NCBI GenBank assembly: GCA_024709285.1
Contig: JANJWY010000055.1
Location: 1 to 9,996, forward strand
DNA from: Erysipelotrichaceae bacterium
GTDB taxonomy: Bacteria > Bacillota_I > Bacilli_A > Erysipelotrichales > Erysipelotrichaceae
DNA length: 9,996 nucleotides
Direction: 5' to 3'
Below the pieces are notes generated by a model. It made no database searches. It worked only from the letters and a program-made list of their open reading frames with translations, and was not told the DNA's origin. Position numbers and translations under genes: made by a program. Below, in pieces: positions 1 through 6,215 of this stretch (position 1 is its first letter; every line of letters begins with the position of its first letter).

Positions 1-541
1 CGATACCCCAATAGAGATGACGCAGGCTTTGAAACAGGATGGCTAACGGCAGGATACTGAGCAATGATAATGTTTTTGCTTTGGATGTAAGGGATAAAAA
101 GATGGCACCGCCGATAAATAAATAGCGGGCATACGGAGTTATTAAAGTAGCATAAGGTGCTAAAAGATTTGCCAGAAGTAAAGACAGCGGAACAGAAATA
201 GCAACGCTGATCAACCCGCCGGCCGCCATCTTTTTGATCGTCATCGCCGCCATGCCTTCATTTTTTAAGTGAATCGCATTTTCAATCATTGGACTCGAAA
301 GCACGCCTCCGGGAAGTCCGGCCAGAGCGGTTGGCATAGCGTTGGTAAAGTTTAAAGTAACGATAGCCGAAATGAAGAAAGCCAACACGACCAAAGGATT
401 CACTTGAGCCAAAACAATAACTAATGTGACTGGCAATAATACCGAAGTTTCATCGGTTCCCGGTATAAAACCGATAAATATATAAATGGCTGCAGCAATC
501 AAAATGGCTGCCAGCATTTGCATGATTACAATCGTATCCAT
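1..541 (-). CDS. TctA-family tripartite tricarboxylate transporter permease, N-terminal part (cut by window edge)
   Basis: The reading frame stays open from an ATG at 541-539 to the left edge, giving 180 residues of a very hydrophobic protein. TctA proteins are the large multi-helix permease subunit of tripartite tricarboxylate transporters and normally have about 500 residues. Family-like traits are a Pro-Gly in the first helix region (GFIPG, residues 24-28) followed by LLP, then PTALAGLPGG (70-79) and SSPMIE (82-87), which fits the conserved TctA loop after the second helix. The start overlaps the stop of the upstream small gene by one base (TAATG). A GAGGA at 552-548 lies six bases ahead, so translation is probably coupled. 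No TctC-type solute receptor is visible in the window. Substrate is unknown. The family call is from remembered motifs and is fairly firm; completeness cannot be judged. Confidence 0.75.
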   Translation of the reverse strand, partial: MDTIVIMQMLAAILIAAAIYIFIGFIPGTDETSVLLPVTLVIVLAQVNPLVVLAFFISAIVTLNFTNAMPTALAGLPGGVLSSPMIENAIHLKNEGMAAMTIKKMAAGGLISVAISVPLSLLLANLLAPYATLITPYARYLFIGGAIFLSLTSKAKTLSLLSILPLAILFQSLRHLYWGI

Positions 542-780
542 TATTTGTCCTCGACGATCAGATGACGCTTGGGTTTTATCAGAAATACTGAAATAAGAAA
601 TCCGATGACTGCACCTGTCAATCCAAGCAGTAATCCCAATGGCCGATCACCCTTTGGCGCAAATGAAAACAAGGAAAATGTTGTTATGGTTGTTATGATC
701 ATTGAAATCAGTAAATGACGGCTTTCAACAACATCTCCCCATATTTCAATGAATTGCTTTTCTTTTAGATATTTTCTCAT
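541..780 (-). CDS. Small two-helix membrane protein upstream of TctA-like permease
   Basis: This 79-residue protein has a charged, amphipathic N-terminus (residues 1-22), a helix at about 23-41, a short loop with APKGDRP, a second glycine-rich helix at about 48-68, and a basic tail (KPKRH). I do not recognise a family. Its place directly before, and overlapping, a TctA-like permease suggests it is the small membrane subunit of the same transporter, a job done by the 4-helix TctB in classical systems. It is about half the usual TctB length, so this is inference from context. The start is well supported by GAGGAGGT just upstream (revcomp of 783-790). The gene sits first in its transcript, after the mtlD terminator. 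Confidence 0.7.
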   Translation of the reverse strand: MRKYLKEKQFIEIWGDVVESRHLLISMIITTITTFSLFSFAPKGDRPLGLLLGLTGAVIGFLISVFLIKPKRHLIVEDK

Positions 781-804
781 AATACCTCCTCAATGTTCAT
801 TCTT

Positions 805-840
805 ATTATACAGAAAGATTTGTTAAAGGGTGATATTATA
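805..840 (-). promoter_or_regulatory. Putative promoter region for the small membrane protein/TctA operon
   Basis: Two perfect TATAAT hexamers lie on the minus strand at 810-805 and 840-835, in the short gap between the mtlD terminator and the Shine-Dalgarno site. Neither has a good -35 box at 16-18 bases, so which one is used is unclear. The position and the lack of any other candidate make this the likely start of the downstream transcript. Confidence 0.4.
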
Positions 841-844
841 CACC

Positions 845-867
845 AAAAGAAAAGTCCTTTCGGACTT
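845..867 (-). terminator. Rho-independent terminator of mtlD, overlapping its stop codon
   Basis: Read on the minus strand, AAGTCC, a GAAA tetraloop and GGACTT form a perfect 6-bp stem, followed by TTCTTTT. The first stem bases are inside the mtlD TAA stop codon (868-866), so the gene ends in its own terminator. The compact GNRA-looped design recurs elsewhere in this window. Confidence 0.8.
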
Positions 868-2002
868 AGTATTGTTTGATGATACGTGAGATCAGATCGC
901 TGTTTGCGGGCAACCCGGTAACTTCAATTATCGCTTCTTTTAAACCTTTGCTCGATATCAGTGTCTGTAACTTCACTGCTTCTGCATCTTCAGCTGAATC
1001 ATAATGCAGAGCATTGGCAATCGATCTTACCAGATAGTCGACCGGAAGCCCGGTGCGATCACATTCGCGTAGGGGTTTGATGAATCGGTCATTATTGGAA
1101 AGCTTGCGCAAGACACTTCGTCCGACCCGAACGACTTCATCGACGACATACGGATTTTTAAAGCGTTGAATCGTTTTTTGGATATACTTCTTCTGAGCTT
1201 TTTCATCAAATCCATATTGACGGACCAGATATGCACCCGTTTCACTCAGAACTCCGGCAAGCAACTCTTCTACTTTAGGATCATTCAGTGATTCGGGAAT
1301 GGTCTGGTATCCTTTTCGATAGGCTGCGTAGGCAACTGTCGCATGACCGGTATTGACTGTGAACAATTTCCGTTCAATGAAGGCTTCCAAGCGATCGGTG
1401 AAGTGCACACCTTCTATTACCAATGAACCTTTGATGCCATTGGTATCGATGACCCATTCGAAGAACGGTTCAACTTTGACGAGCAATGGATCGTCATTGA
1501 TTTGATTGGGAACGATACGATCGACGGCAGCATTGGGAAAGCCGACCCATTGATCTAAATAAATTTTCGCTTCTTCTGATAATAAAGGGCGTAAAGCTGA
1601 TTCAAGTTGAAATGAACCTCCGATGGTATTCTCGCAAGCAATAATATTTAAGAAGGCTGGTATTTGATTGGCAGCTCTATACTCAACGGTTTTTGCCAAG
1701 GTTTTTGAGATGATGGGCAATATGGAAGGACCTACGGCCGTAGTAATCAATTCAGCCTGATTCAGTGACTCTTGTGTCTTTTCTGGTTCAGTTTGGCTGT
1801 TTACACCTGTAACATGTTTGACATTGATTGATTCAACCGTTTCCCCAACGAGTTGGACTGTATACTCATTCCGCTGTTTCAATGCAGCAATGACAGTATC
1901 ATTGACATCAAGAAAGGTAACATGATAATCCGATTGGGTCAGCAACAGTCCGATAAAACCCCGTCCGATATTGCCTGCTCCAAAGTGTACCGATTGTTTC
2001 AT
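866..2002 (-). CDS. mtlD: Mannitol-1-phosphate 5-dehydrogenase
   Basis: MtlD is a cytosolic enzyme that oxidises D-mannitol 1-phosphate to fructose 6-phosphate with NAD+, after uptake by the mannitol PTS, and can run in reverse as a redox valve in fermenters. The 378 residues match the usual length of about 380. The Rossmann motif GAGNIGRGFIG is at residues 8-18, the family segment GFPNAAVDRIVP at 154-165, and the polyol-dehydrogenase active-site signature K212-x-F-x-x-N217-x-x-H220 (KLFTVNTGHA) is intact. AGGAGG at 2015-2010 precedes the ATG by seven bases. The gene stands alone: no PTS subunit (mtlA/mtlF) or MtlR regulator lies in the window, unlike classical mtl operons. It has its own promoter and terminator. 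No defects are seen. Confidence 0.97.
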   Translation of the reverse strand: MKQSVHFGAGNIGRGFIGLLLTQSDYHVTFLDVNDTVIAALKQRNEYTVQLVGETVESINVKHVTGVNSQTEPEKTQESLNQAELITTAVGPSILPIISKTLAKTVEYRAANQIPAFLNIIACENTIGGSFQLESALRPLLSEEAKIYLDQWVGFPNAAVDRIVPNQINDDPLLVKVEPFFEWVIDTNGIKGSLVIEGVHFTDRLEAFIERKLFTVNTGHATVAYAAYRKGYQTIPESLNDPKVEELLAGVLSETGAYLVRQYGFDEKAQKKYIQKTIQRFKNPYVVDEVVRVGRSVLRKLSNNDRFIKPLRECDRTGLPVDYLVRSIANALHYDSAEDAEAVKLQTLISSKGLKEAIIEVTGLPANSDLISRIIKQY

Positions 2003-2041
2003 TCAAAATCCTCCTGAAGCAAACATGCTTTCTACAATTTC

Positions 2042-2070
2042 ATTATAGAGTGGTTGCTTGCAAGGATTAA
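2042..2070 (-). promoter_or_regulatory. mtlD promoter with palindromic spacer
   Basis: A perfect -10 TATAAT lies on the minus strand at 2047-2042. At 17 bases upstream the -35 is poor (TTAATC, 3/6 to consensus), as expected for a promoter that needs an activator. The spacer contains an 8-bp palindrome CTTGCAAG (2057-2064), and two direct copies of AAGTTAA (2069-2075, 2084-2090) lie just upstream. These are candidate regulator sites; no named operator or clear cre site was recognised. Confidence 0.5.
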
Positions 2071-2092
2071 GTTAAAGAAATTCAAGTTAATG

Positions 2093-2121
2093 TTGCCAAG
2101 ATTGAATAATAGTGTCAAAAT
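2093..2121 (+). promoter_or_regulatory. Possible promoter of the Lnu-like nucleotidyltransferase
   Basis: TTGCCA (2093-2098), a 17-base spacer and CAAAAT (2116-2121) match consensus at 5/6 and 4/6. It would be divergent from, and overlap the upstream zone of, the mtlD promoter. A weak call: the region is AT-rich and other pairings exist. Confidence 0.35.
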
Positions 2122-2155
2122 TTGATTGTGAAACATATTTATTCGAGGTGCACGT

Positions 2156-2911
2156 ATGAACGATCGATTGTTACGCCGTTTGTCTGACATGGGTTTATAT
2201 CTTGCAGATCTTGAGGATACACTGGGATTATTGGGTTTGGGATCGGTGGGTGTCGAACTTGATCGGTTGGATCAGTATTCTGATCTTGATTTTTTCCTGA
2301 TTGTTAAAAAAGGAAGCAAGTCGAAATATCTTGATTCCTTGTTTTGGTTGAGTGATGTCTGTCCCTTGGCATATGCGTTCAGAAATACGGTGGATGGATA
2401 TAAGATTTTATTTGCGGATGGAATATACGGTGAGTTTGCGGTGTTTGAAGAAGAGGAAATGTACAACATTTCATACAGTGAAGGTCGATGGATTTTCAAG
2501 AAACCGCAATGTGAAGTTTCCAATGTTCAATCCAAACCATTTGAACCTGTGTACAGTGATGATATCGATTATGCGATCAATGAACTAATTACCAATTTAC
2601 TTGTTGGTCTTCAGCGGTATCACCGCGGTGAAAAACTGGCCGCACAACGGCTGATTGAGGTTCATGCTTTAAATCGATTGCTCAGAGTGTTGCCCTCAGT
2701 CTATGTCGAGGAGCATGTGCATGCCGATAAATACAATATCGAACGACGCATTGAATTCCGATTCCCAGCCATAGCAAAAAAACTTCCGCTATTTGTTCAG
2801 GGGATAGAAAATCTGCTAGCTTCTGCTACGCACCTGTTGGATTTTACAGTGGCACATTTTGCTGTAAATGAAGCCATGGTCACAGAGATAAGAAAATATT
2901 TATTAATGTAG
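2156..2911 (+). CDS. Lnu(B)/LinB-like nucleotidyltransferase (pol-beta fold)
   Basis: The 251-residue protein carries the minimal nucleotidyltransferase signature: G29-S30, twelve residues, then D43-x-D45 inside DQYSDLDFF, with a third likely metal ligand E93 in YGEFAVF. From memory it follows the layout of the LinB/Lnu(B) lincosamide nucleotidyltransferases (about 267 residues): DQYSD.., then W-L-x-D-V-x-P (residues 64-70), then GEF, then an all-helical C-terminal half with an LxxGLQRYHRGE segment (147-159) that would line the acceptor site. Lnu enzymes transfer AMP from ATP to clindamycin or lincomycin. Whether this one takes a lincosamide, another antibiotic or a cell metabolite cannot be told from sequence. 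The Shine-Dalgarno GAGGTG is five bases before the ATG. The gene is monocistronic, convergent with the next operon, and has no mobile-element marks. Confidence 0.75.
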   Translation: MNDRLLRRLSDMGLYLADLEDTLGLLGLGSVGVELDRLDQYSDLDFFLIVKKGSKSKYLDSLFWLSDVCPLAYAFRNTVDGYKILFADGIYGEFAVFEEEEMYNISYSEGRWIFKKPQCEVSNVQSKPFEPVYSDDIDYAINELITNLLVGLQRYHRGEKLAAQRLIEVHALNRLLRVLPSVYVEEHVHADKYNIERRIEFRFPAIAKKLPLFVQGIENLLASATHLLDFTVAHFAVNEAMVTEIRKYLLM

Positions 2912-2916
2912 AATAT

Positions 2917-3633
2917 CTATGTTTTCTTGGTTCTGCTTATCCCGAAAAGAATCAGCATATATAAGTACAGTATCGGCAATGCTGGCAGTAAGTAGAAAAA
3001 ATCGTAGGGGATCCACTTTGCGAACAGCGCAAACGCCGGATTGGTCGGTGCTGACCAGTCTTTGATCGTGAAGAAATAATTCGCCGGAATGCGAAAGGTC
3101 TGGTACATAAACACATTGAAAAGATGCAGTGTTCCACCGAGCAGCAACACCATGACCGTCAATCTGATCGCTTTTTTCACGGAGGGTTGCGGATCGTAGA
3201 GTTTCCAGTGGGCCATCATTAACGGAATAAGAAAAATCAGACCATGAAAAATATAGTATGAAATAGTCATTCCGGAGTAGACGATGGCATAATCATTGCT
3301 TGGTATCAGTATCGCCGCAAGCGCTCCGGGCAGACAAAGGTAAAATGCAAAATCCATCAGAATCGTCTTCTTCAATATCAAGGAAGCCGGTATCAGAAAT
3401 ACCGCAATATTGCACAGTTGCAACGGAAGCAAGGTCAGTATGTGGGATCCGTAAATGAAAAAGTAGTACAGATTCCAGAGGTAAGCAAGAAAATTGATGA
3501 TACACAAGATATACAAGTAGCGGACTTTTGAATCGCTGCTTTTATTTTTATACAAAGAATAACTGACCATGACAAAAATCACGGTCAGCAGATAATAGTT
3601 AAAAAGTGGGAAAATCGTGTAAATGTAATCCAT
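2917..3633 (-). CDS. YwaF/TMEM164-like integral membrane protein (TIGR02206 type)
   Basis: This 238-residue protein has about seven hydrophobic helices (roughly 10-27, 38-60, 67-87, 92-111, 121-141, 155-177, 209-231). Features I associate with the YwaF/TIGR02206 family are LPLQLCN (69-75), the H130 in YYIFHGLIFLIP, a helix containing LHLFNVFMY, and ANYFF (184-188) before a final helix with IPYDFFYLLP. Human TMEM164, a distant relative, is reported to be an acyltransferase acting on ether phospholipids through a Cys; C74 here could be the equivalent, but that is inference. I recall the family motif as PLHLC, so Q72 may be a substitution worth checking. The ATG is two bases after the stop of the upstream LURP-one gene and lacks a clear ribosome site, which points to translational coupling. 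No terminator follows it. Confidence 0.7.
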   Translation of the reverse strand: MDYIYTIFPLFNYYLLTVIFVMVSYSLYKNKSSDSKVRYLYILCIINFLAYLWNLYYFFIYGSHILTLLPLQLCNIAVFLIPASLILKKTILMDFAFYLCLPGALAAILIPSNDYAIVYSGMTISYYIFHGLIFLIPLMMAHWKLYDPQPSVKKAIRLTVMVLLLGGTLHLFNVFMYQTFRIPANYFFTIKDWSAPTNPAFALFAKWIPYDFFYLLPALPILYLYMLILFGISRTKKT

Positions 3634-3635
3634 GA

Positions 3636-4130
3636 TCAGTTGGATGATGTACTTGCAGCTTGACTCTGTTGAGACATAACAGCATCAATAGCTAAAACTA
3701 CAGCAAGTGCATTGATTTCATCACGTGCATCCCCAATATCCAAAACATAAGTATCACCCCAGGTAAGCCATTCTTTTTTAATGGTTACGACGACATGCCC
3801 TTGATTCAATATTTCATAATCATGAGCCCAGAAGTTTCCGTTGACTTCCCAGTTTAATCCCAAAACTGAATATTTAGGTTTCATAAATGTAAACTCTTTA
3901 ACGATTTCGGCTACTTGAAGTTCATCAACAAACACAAAAAATCTCGGCAAGAAACTCCAGACTTTCTGTTGAAGAAAAATCCGTTCTGTTTGATGAGCAT
4001 CATATACATGGAGTTTTTTTCCAAAGGAGAATATTTCCCCTTCAACAAAGTAGCGGTCTGCACCTGTTTCATCCTTGACAGTAAATTTGTCTTTCCAAGA
4101 AAATACTTTTTGTTTTATAAACAGTTTCAT
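3636..4130 (-). CDS. LURP-one-related (YxjI-like) protein
   Basis: The protein is 164 residues from the chosen start, close to Bacillus YxjI. It shows the typical opening MKLFIKQKVFSWKDKFTV, then YFVEGEIFSFGKKLHVYD, IFLQQKVWSFLPRFFV, WEVNG.FWAHDYEI and a final D.L.VLAIDAV helix. The fold is a Tubby-like beta barrel around a helix, related to phospholipid scramblases; bacterial function is unknown, possibly membrane or lipid binding. An ATG twelve bases upstream (4142) is in frame, but its spacing to AAGGA is too short, while GGAG (4139-4136) sits well before the ATG at 4130-4128, and family proteins begin MKL. It has a good promoter and is followed by the YwaF-like gene in one operon. The tail after residue 150 is Ser/Gln/Ala-rich and probably disordered. 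Confidence 0.85.
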   Translation of the reverse strand: MKLFIKQKVFSWKDKFTVKDETGADRYFVEGEIFSFGKKLHVYDAHQTERIFLQQKVWSFLPRFFVFVDELQVAEIVKEFTFMKPKYSVLGLNWEVNGNFWAHDYEILNQGHVVVTIKKEWLTWGDTYVLDIGDARDEINALAVVLAIDAVMSQQSQAASTSSN

Positions 4131-4157
4131 GATATTCTCCATTCTTCCTTATCTCTG

Positions 4158-4186
4158 ATTTTACACTGTCGGCTTTGAATTGTCAC
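4158..4186 (-). promoter_or_regulatory. Promoter of the LURP-one/YwaF-like operon
   Basis: On the minus strand GTGACA (4186-4181), exactly 17 bases, then TAAAAT (4163-4158) match the SigA consensus at 5/6 each. It lies about 30 bases before the start codon and is divergent from the glycosyltransferase promoter. Confidence 0.7.
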
Positions 4187-4207
4187 TCCTATTTCAACCT
4201 TTGTATA

Positions 4208-4236
4208 TACACAATACTCTTAAAAAATGGTATAGT
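4208..4236 (+). promoter_or_regulatory. Promoter of the glycolipid glycosyltransferase
   Basis: TACACA (4208-4213), a 17-base spacer and TATAGT (4231-4236) match consensus at 4/6 and 5/6. The start codon follows 30 bases later with GGAG (4257-4260) as ribosome site. Only about 20 bases separate its -35 from that of the divergent operon, so one regulator could affect both. Confidence 0.6.
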
Positions 4237-4266
4237 GAAATCGCAATATAAGCACAGGAGAGACAA

Positions 4267-5619
4267 ATGAAAATCAGAGTAAATATGCTTTCAATCGCCG
4301 ATGCTGTCGAAGGTCAGGGTGTCGGAAGCGCTTATCTTGAATTAGTTAATTTACTGAAAGAAGAAGCTTACCATTCCATCGATTTGACCATCAATGAATC
4401 CGGCTATTTTGACATTAATCATATTCATACGATTGAGCCGATGAATTTCTACAAAATCAAAATGCACAAAGGTGCGAATATTATGGCCGTTCACTTTCTG
4501 CCTCATACGTTGGAGGGGTCCATCGACTTACCCAAGTTTATCTTTGCCGGATTGAAACACTACGTCATGGATTTCTATAAAAGTGCGGATTATCTGGTCG
4601 TTGTTAATCCGATATTCATCAAGGATCTTATGCAATTGGGAATTCCGGAAAGCAGGATCAAATATATCCCTAACTATGTATCCAAACAGAAGTTCTTTGC
4701 CTTCGATTCAGACAAGAGAGATGCAATGCGAGCAAAGTATGACATCGGAAAAGATGATTTTGTTGTGATAGGTGTGGGACAAGTTACAATGGGCAAAGGA
4801 GTCATTGATTTTGTAGAGGTAGCCAAACAGTGTCCGCAAGTGAAGTTTTTGTGGTGCGGTGGATTTTCTTTTGGCGCAATCACTGATGGTTATCATGAAC
4901 TTAAAGAAGTGATGGAAAACCATCCAGAGAATGTTAAATTTTTGGGAATCATTCCGCGTGAAGACATGAATGAAATATATAATGTCAGCGATGTCTTATT
5001 TATGCCTTCTTACAACGAATTATTTCCGATGGCGATTTTGGAGGCATGTAATCTAAATAAGCCGTTATTGTTAAGAAATCTGGATTTGTATGAGAATATC
5101 TTGTTTGATTCGTACTTAAAAGCGGATAACAATGAGGCTTTTGCAAAAGTCATATGTGATTTAAGACAGAATCCTGATTTTTACAAGCAGGCAATGGATT
5201 ATTCCGCAAAAATCAGTACATACTATTCCAAAGAATATGTATTGAAGCAATGGTTGGATTTTTATCGTCAGGTGTATGAAAAGTCATATACGGATATTCA
5301 GTCAGTCAAGGTAGACTCTGAGGATTTTGACAAGATTCTCAGTAAGAAAAAGCACATGCTGGTATTGGAAAGCAAACAATATAACAATAGTATTTTTATC
5401 AAAGATCAGCTGTTTTCTATCTTACATCGTTTCAATAAGGATCGTGTCATCAGTGCTAAAATCGTTGACTTTGAGGAGTTCAATTATCTTGATGAAGAGA
5501 CAGCTTTAAGTGTTTTGATCCGTCATCAGGACAAACTGAACCTATCAGCCAAAGACATGTATAAGTTCAGTAAAAAGAAAGATTTCGCACTCTTGGAATT
5601 TGGTCCAGTGGTTGAGTGA
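4267..5619 (+). CDS. GT4 glycolipid glycosyltransferase of the CpoA/LafB/BgsA type with a C-terminal extension
   Basis: Residues 1-345 match, from memory and nearly motif for motif, the streptococcal CpoA/listerial LafB/enterococcal BgsA group: VNMLSIADAVEGQGVGSAYLE at the N-terminus, HFLPHTLE (76-83), DYLVVVNP (108-115), IPNYVSK (134-140), GVGQVTMGKGV (169-179), FLWCGGFSFGAITDGY (194-209) and SYNELFPMAILEACN (248-262). The last holds the GT4 E251-x7-E259 motif that contacts the sugar nucleotide. These enzymes add the second hexose to monoglycosyl-diacylglycerol at the inner membrane face, making the dihexosyl glycolipid used as membrane lipid and lipoteichoic-acid anchor. UDP-Glc and UDP-Gal users both occur, so the donor is open. 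Relatives have about 340 residues; here about 105 more follow (see separate entry). The partner first-step enzyme, often adjacent, is absent. One promoter and a terminator make it monocistronic. Confidence 0.88.
   Translation: MKIRVNMLSIADAVEGQGVGSAYLELVNLLKEEAYHSIDLTINESGYFDINHIHTIEPMNFYKIKMHKGANIMAVHFLPHTLEGSIDLPKFIFAGLKHYVMDFYKSADYLVVVNPIFIKDLMQLGIPESRIKYIPNYVSKQKFFAFDSDKRDAMRAKYDIGKDDFVVIGVGQVTMGKGVIDFVEVAKQCPQVKFLWCGGFSFGAITDGYHELKEVMENHPENVKFLGIIPREDMNEIYNVSDVLFMPSYNELFPMAILEACNLNKPLLLRNLDLYENILFDSYLKADNNEAFAKVICDLRQNPDFYKQAMDYSAKISTYYSKEYVLKQWLDFYRQVYEKSYTDIQSVKVDSEDFDKILSKKKHMLVLESKQYNNSIFIKDQLFSILHRFNKDRVISAKIVDFEEFNYLDEETALSVLIRHQDKLNLSAKDMYKFSKKKDFALLEFGPVVE
5299..5616 (+). other. 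Unassigned C-terminal extension of the glycosyltransferase (residues 345-450)
   Basis: These residues lie beyond the normal end of the catalytic domain, which closes with the helix YVLKQWLDFYRQVYEKS (324-340). The segment is soluble, charged and helix-prone, with no membrane helix, no repeat and no motif I know. It has KKK at 360-362, a central LFSILHRFNKDR (382-393) and an end rich in Lys and aromatics (MYKFSKKKDF). It is in frame without any internal stop and is not a fused second known enzyme. It may be a regulatory or partner-binding domain. Confidence 0.6.
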
Positions 5620-5621
5620 TG

Positions 5622-5644
5622 ACCGCGCAAGCGGTTTTCTTTTT
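5622..5644 (+). terminator. Terminator of the glycosyltransferase gene
   Basis: ACCGC, a GCAA tetraloop and GCGGT form a 5-bp stem two bases after the stop codon, followed by TTTCTTTT. A compact GNRA-looped intrinsic terminator. Confidence 0.8.
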
Positions 5645-5676
5645 GGGCAAAGCAATCCAAGAAATGATAATGATAT

Positions 5677-5684
5677 GGTATACT
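5677..5684 (+). promoter_or_regulatory. Extended -10 promoter of the CxxC membrane protein
   Basis: GGTATACT preceded by T gives TGGTATACT, an extended -10 (TGn plus TATACT, 5/6; hexamer 5679-5684). No convincing -35 is found at 16-18 bases, which extended -10 promoters can tolerate. The ribosome site GAGGG and ATG (5707) follow. Confidence 0.5.
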
Positions 5685-5706
5685 CAAATGGAAATGAGGG
5701 ATTTGT

Positions 5707-6186
5707 ATGATTTCTGAAGCCATTAAACTGCTTAAAACCAAGAAACTAATGTTGCAAGGATTGGCCTTCTTTGCTTTCTTTATGGTTATTTATACGATGA
5801 TTGATGGGTTTAACCTGAGTTATTCAGCGATGATTCAGCAATATGGTCTGTATCTTGTCGTAGTGAATATTCTGCTTAATCTGACCATGGCTTCGTTAAG
5901 TGCATTATTGTTGAACTTAAGCACAGCCATGGCTACCCTAAAAGGCAAGGAGAGCACAGGTTCAAATCTCAGTTTTGTATCGGTACTGTTTGGGATTTTG
6001 ACTTATGGCTGCACACCTTGTGTCATCGCTTTCTTCGCCAGTGTCGGCATTGCTTTCTCGGTCATTGCGCTGCCCTTAGCCGGGCTTCCTTACAAACTGA
6101 TATCTCTATTACTGATTATCATCGGAATCCTATGGACCTTGCGTGAAATCAGGCACGGCCAATGTAAAGTCAGTTATTCAAACTAA
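5707..6186 (+). CDS. Four-helix membrane protein with intramembrane CxxC motif, function unknown
   Basis: The 159-residue protein has four hydrophobic stretches at about 15-32, 46-71, 88-115 and 118-143, with a short basic end (REIRHGQCK). The third contains Y-G-C102-T-P-C105 directly before VIAFFASVGIAF, so the cysteine pair sits within or at the edge of a helix. That arrangement occurs in small metal or thiol/redox membrane proteins (mercuric-ion transporters also carry paired helix cysteines), but I do not recognise this family and no mer, cop or thioredoxin gene is nearby. A fifth of the way in, DGFNLSY looks like an extracellular loop. GAGGG precedes the ATG by seven bases. It stands alone between two terminators with its own promoter, so its neighbours give no functional hint. 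Confidence 0.8.
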   Translation: MISEAIKLLKTKKLMLQGLAFFAFFMVIYTMIDGFNLSYSAMIQQYGLYLVVVNILLNLTMASLSALLLNLSTAMATLKGKESTGSNLSFVSVLFGILTYGCTPCVIAFFASVGIAFSVIALPLAGLPYKLISLLLIIIGILWTLREIRHGQCKVSYSN

Positions 6187-6215
6187 AACCACTTCTTGCG
6201 AAGTGGTTCTTTTTT
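6187..6215. terminator. Bidirectional terminator between convergent genes
   Basis: AACCACTTC (6187-6195), loop TTGC, GAAGTGGTT (6200-6208) form a perfect 9-bp stem. On the plus strand it is followed by CTTTTTT and ends the CxxC protein gene. On the minus strand the loop reads GCAA and is followed by TTTTAG, a weaker tail for the surface-protein gene. Confidence 0.85.

Noticed and set aside
2017..2030. Hairpin next to the mtlD ribosome site as a riboswitch or cre site
   Set aside because: A 5-bp AT-rich stem is too weak for a switch, and the sequence departs from the cre consensus at several fixed positions.
4131..4142. Upstream in-frame ATG for the LURP-one gene (adds MENI)
   Set aside because: The spacing to AAGGA is too short, the alternative ATG at 4130 has a proper GGAG, and family members begin MKL.
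3915..4178. Plus-strand open frame over the LURP-one gene start
   Set aside because: It is antisense to a conserved gene, lacks a Shine-Dalgarno site and has no recognisable domain.
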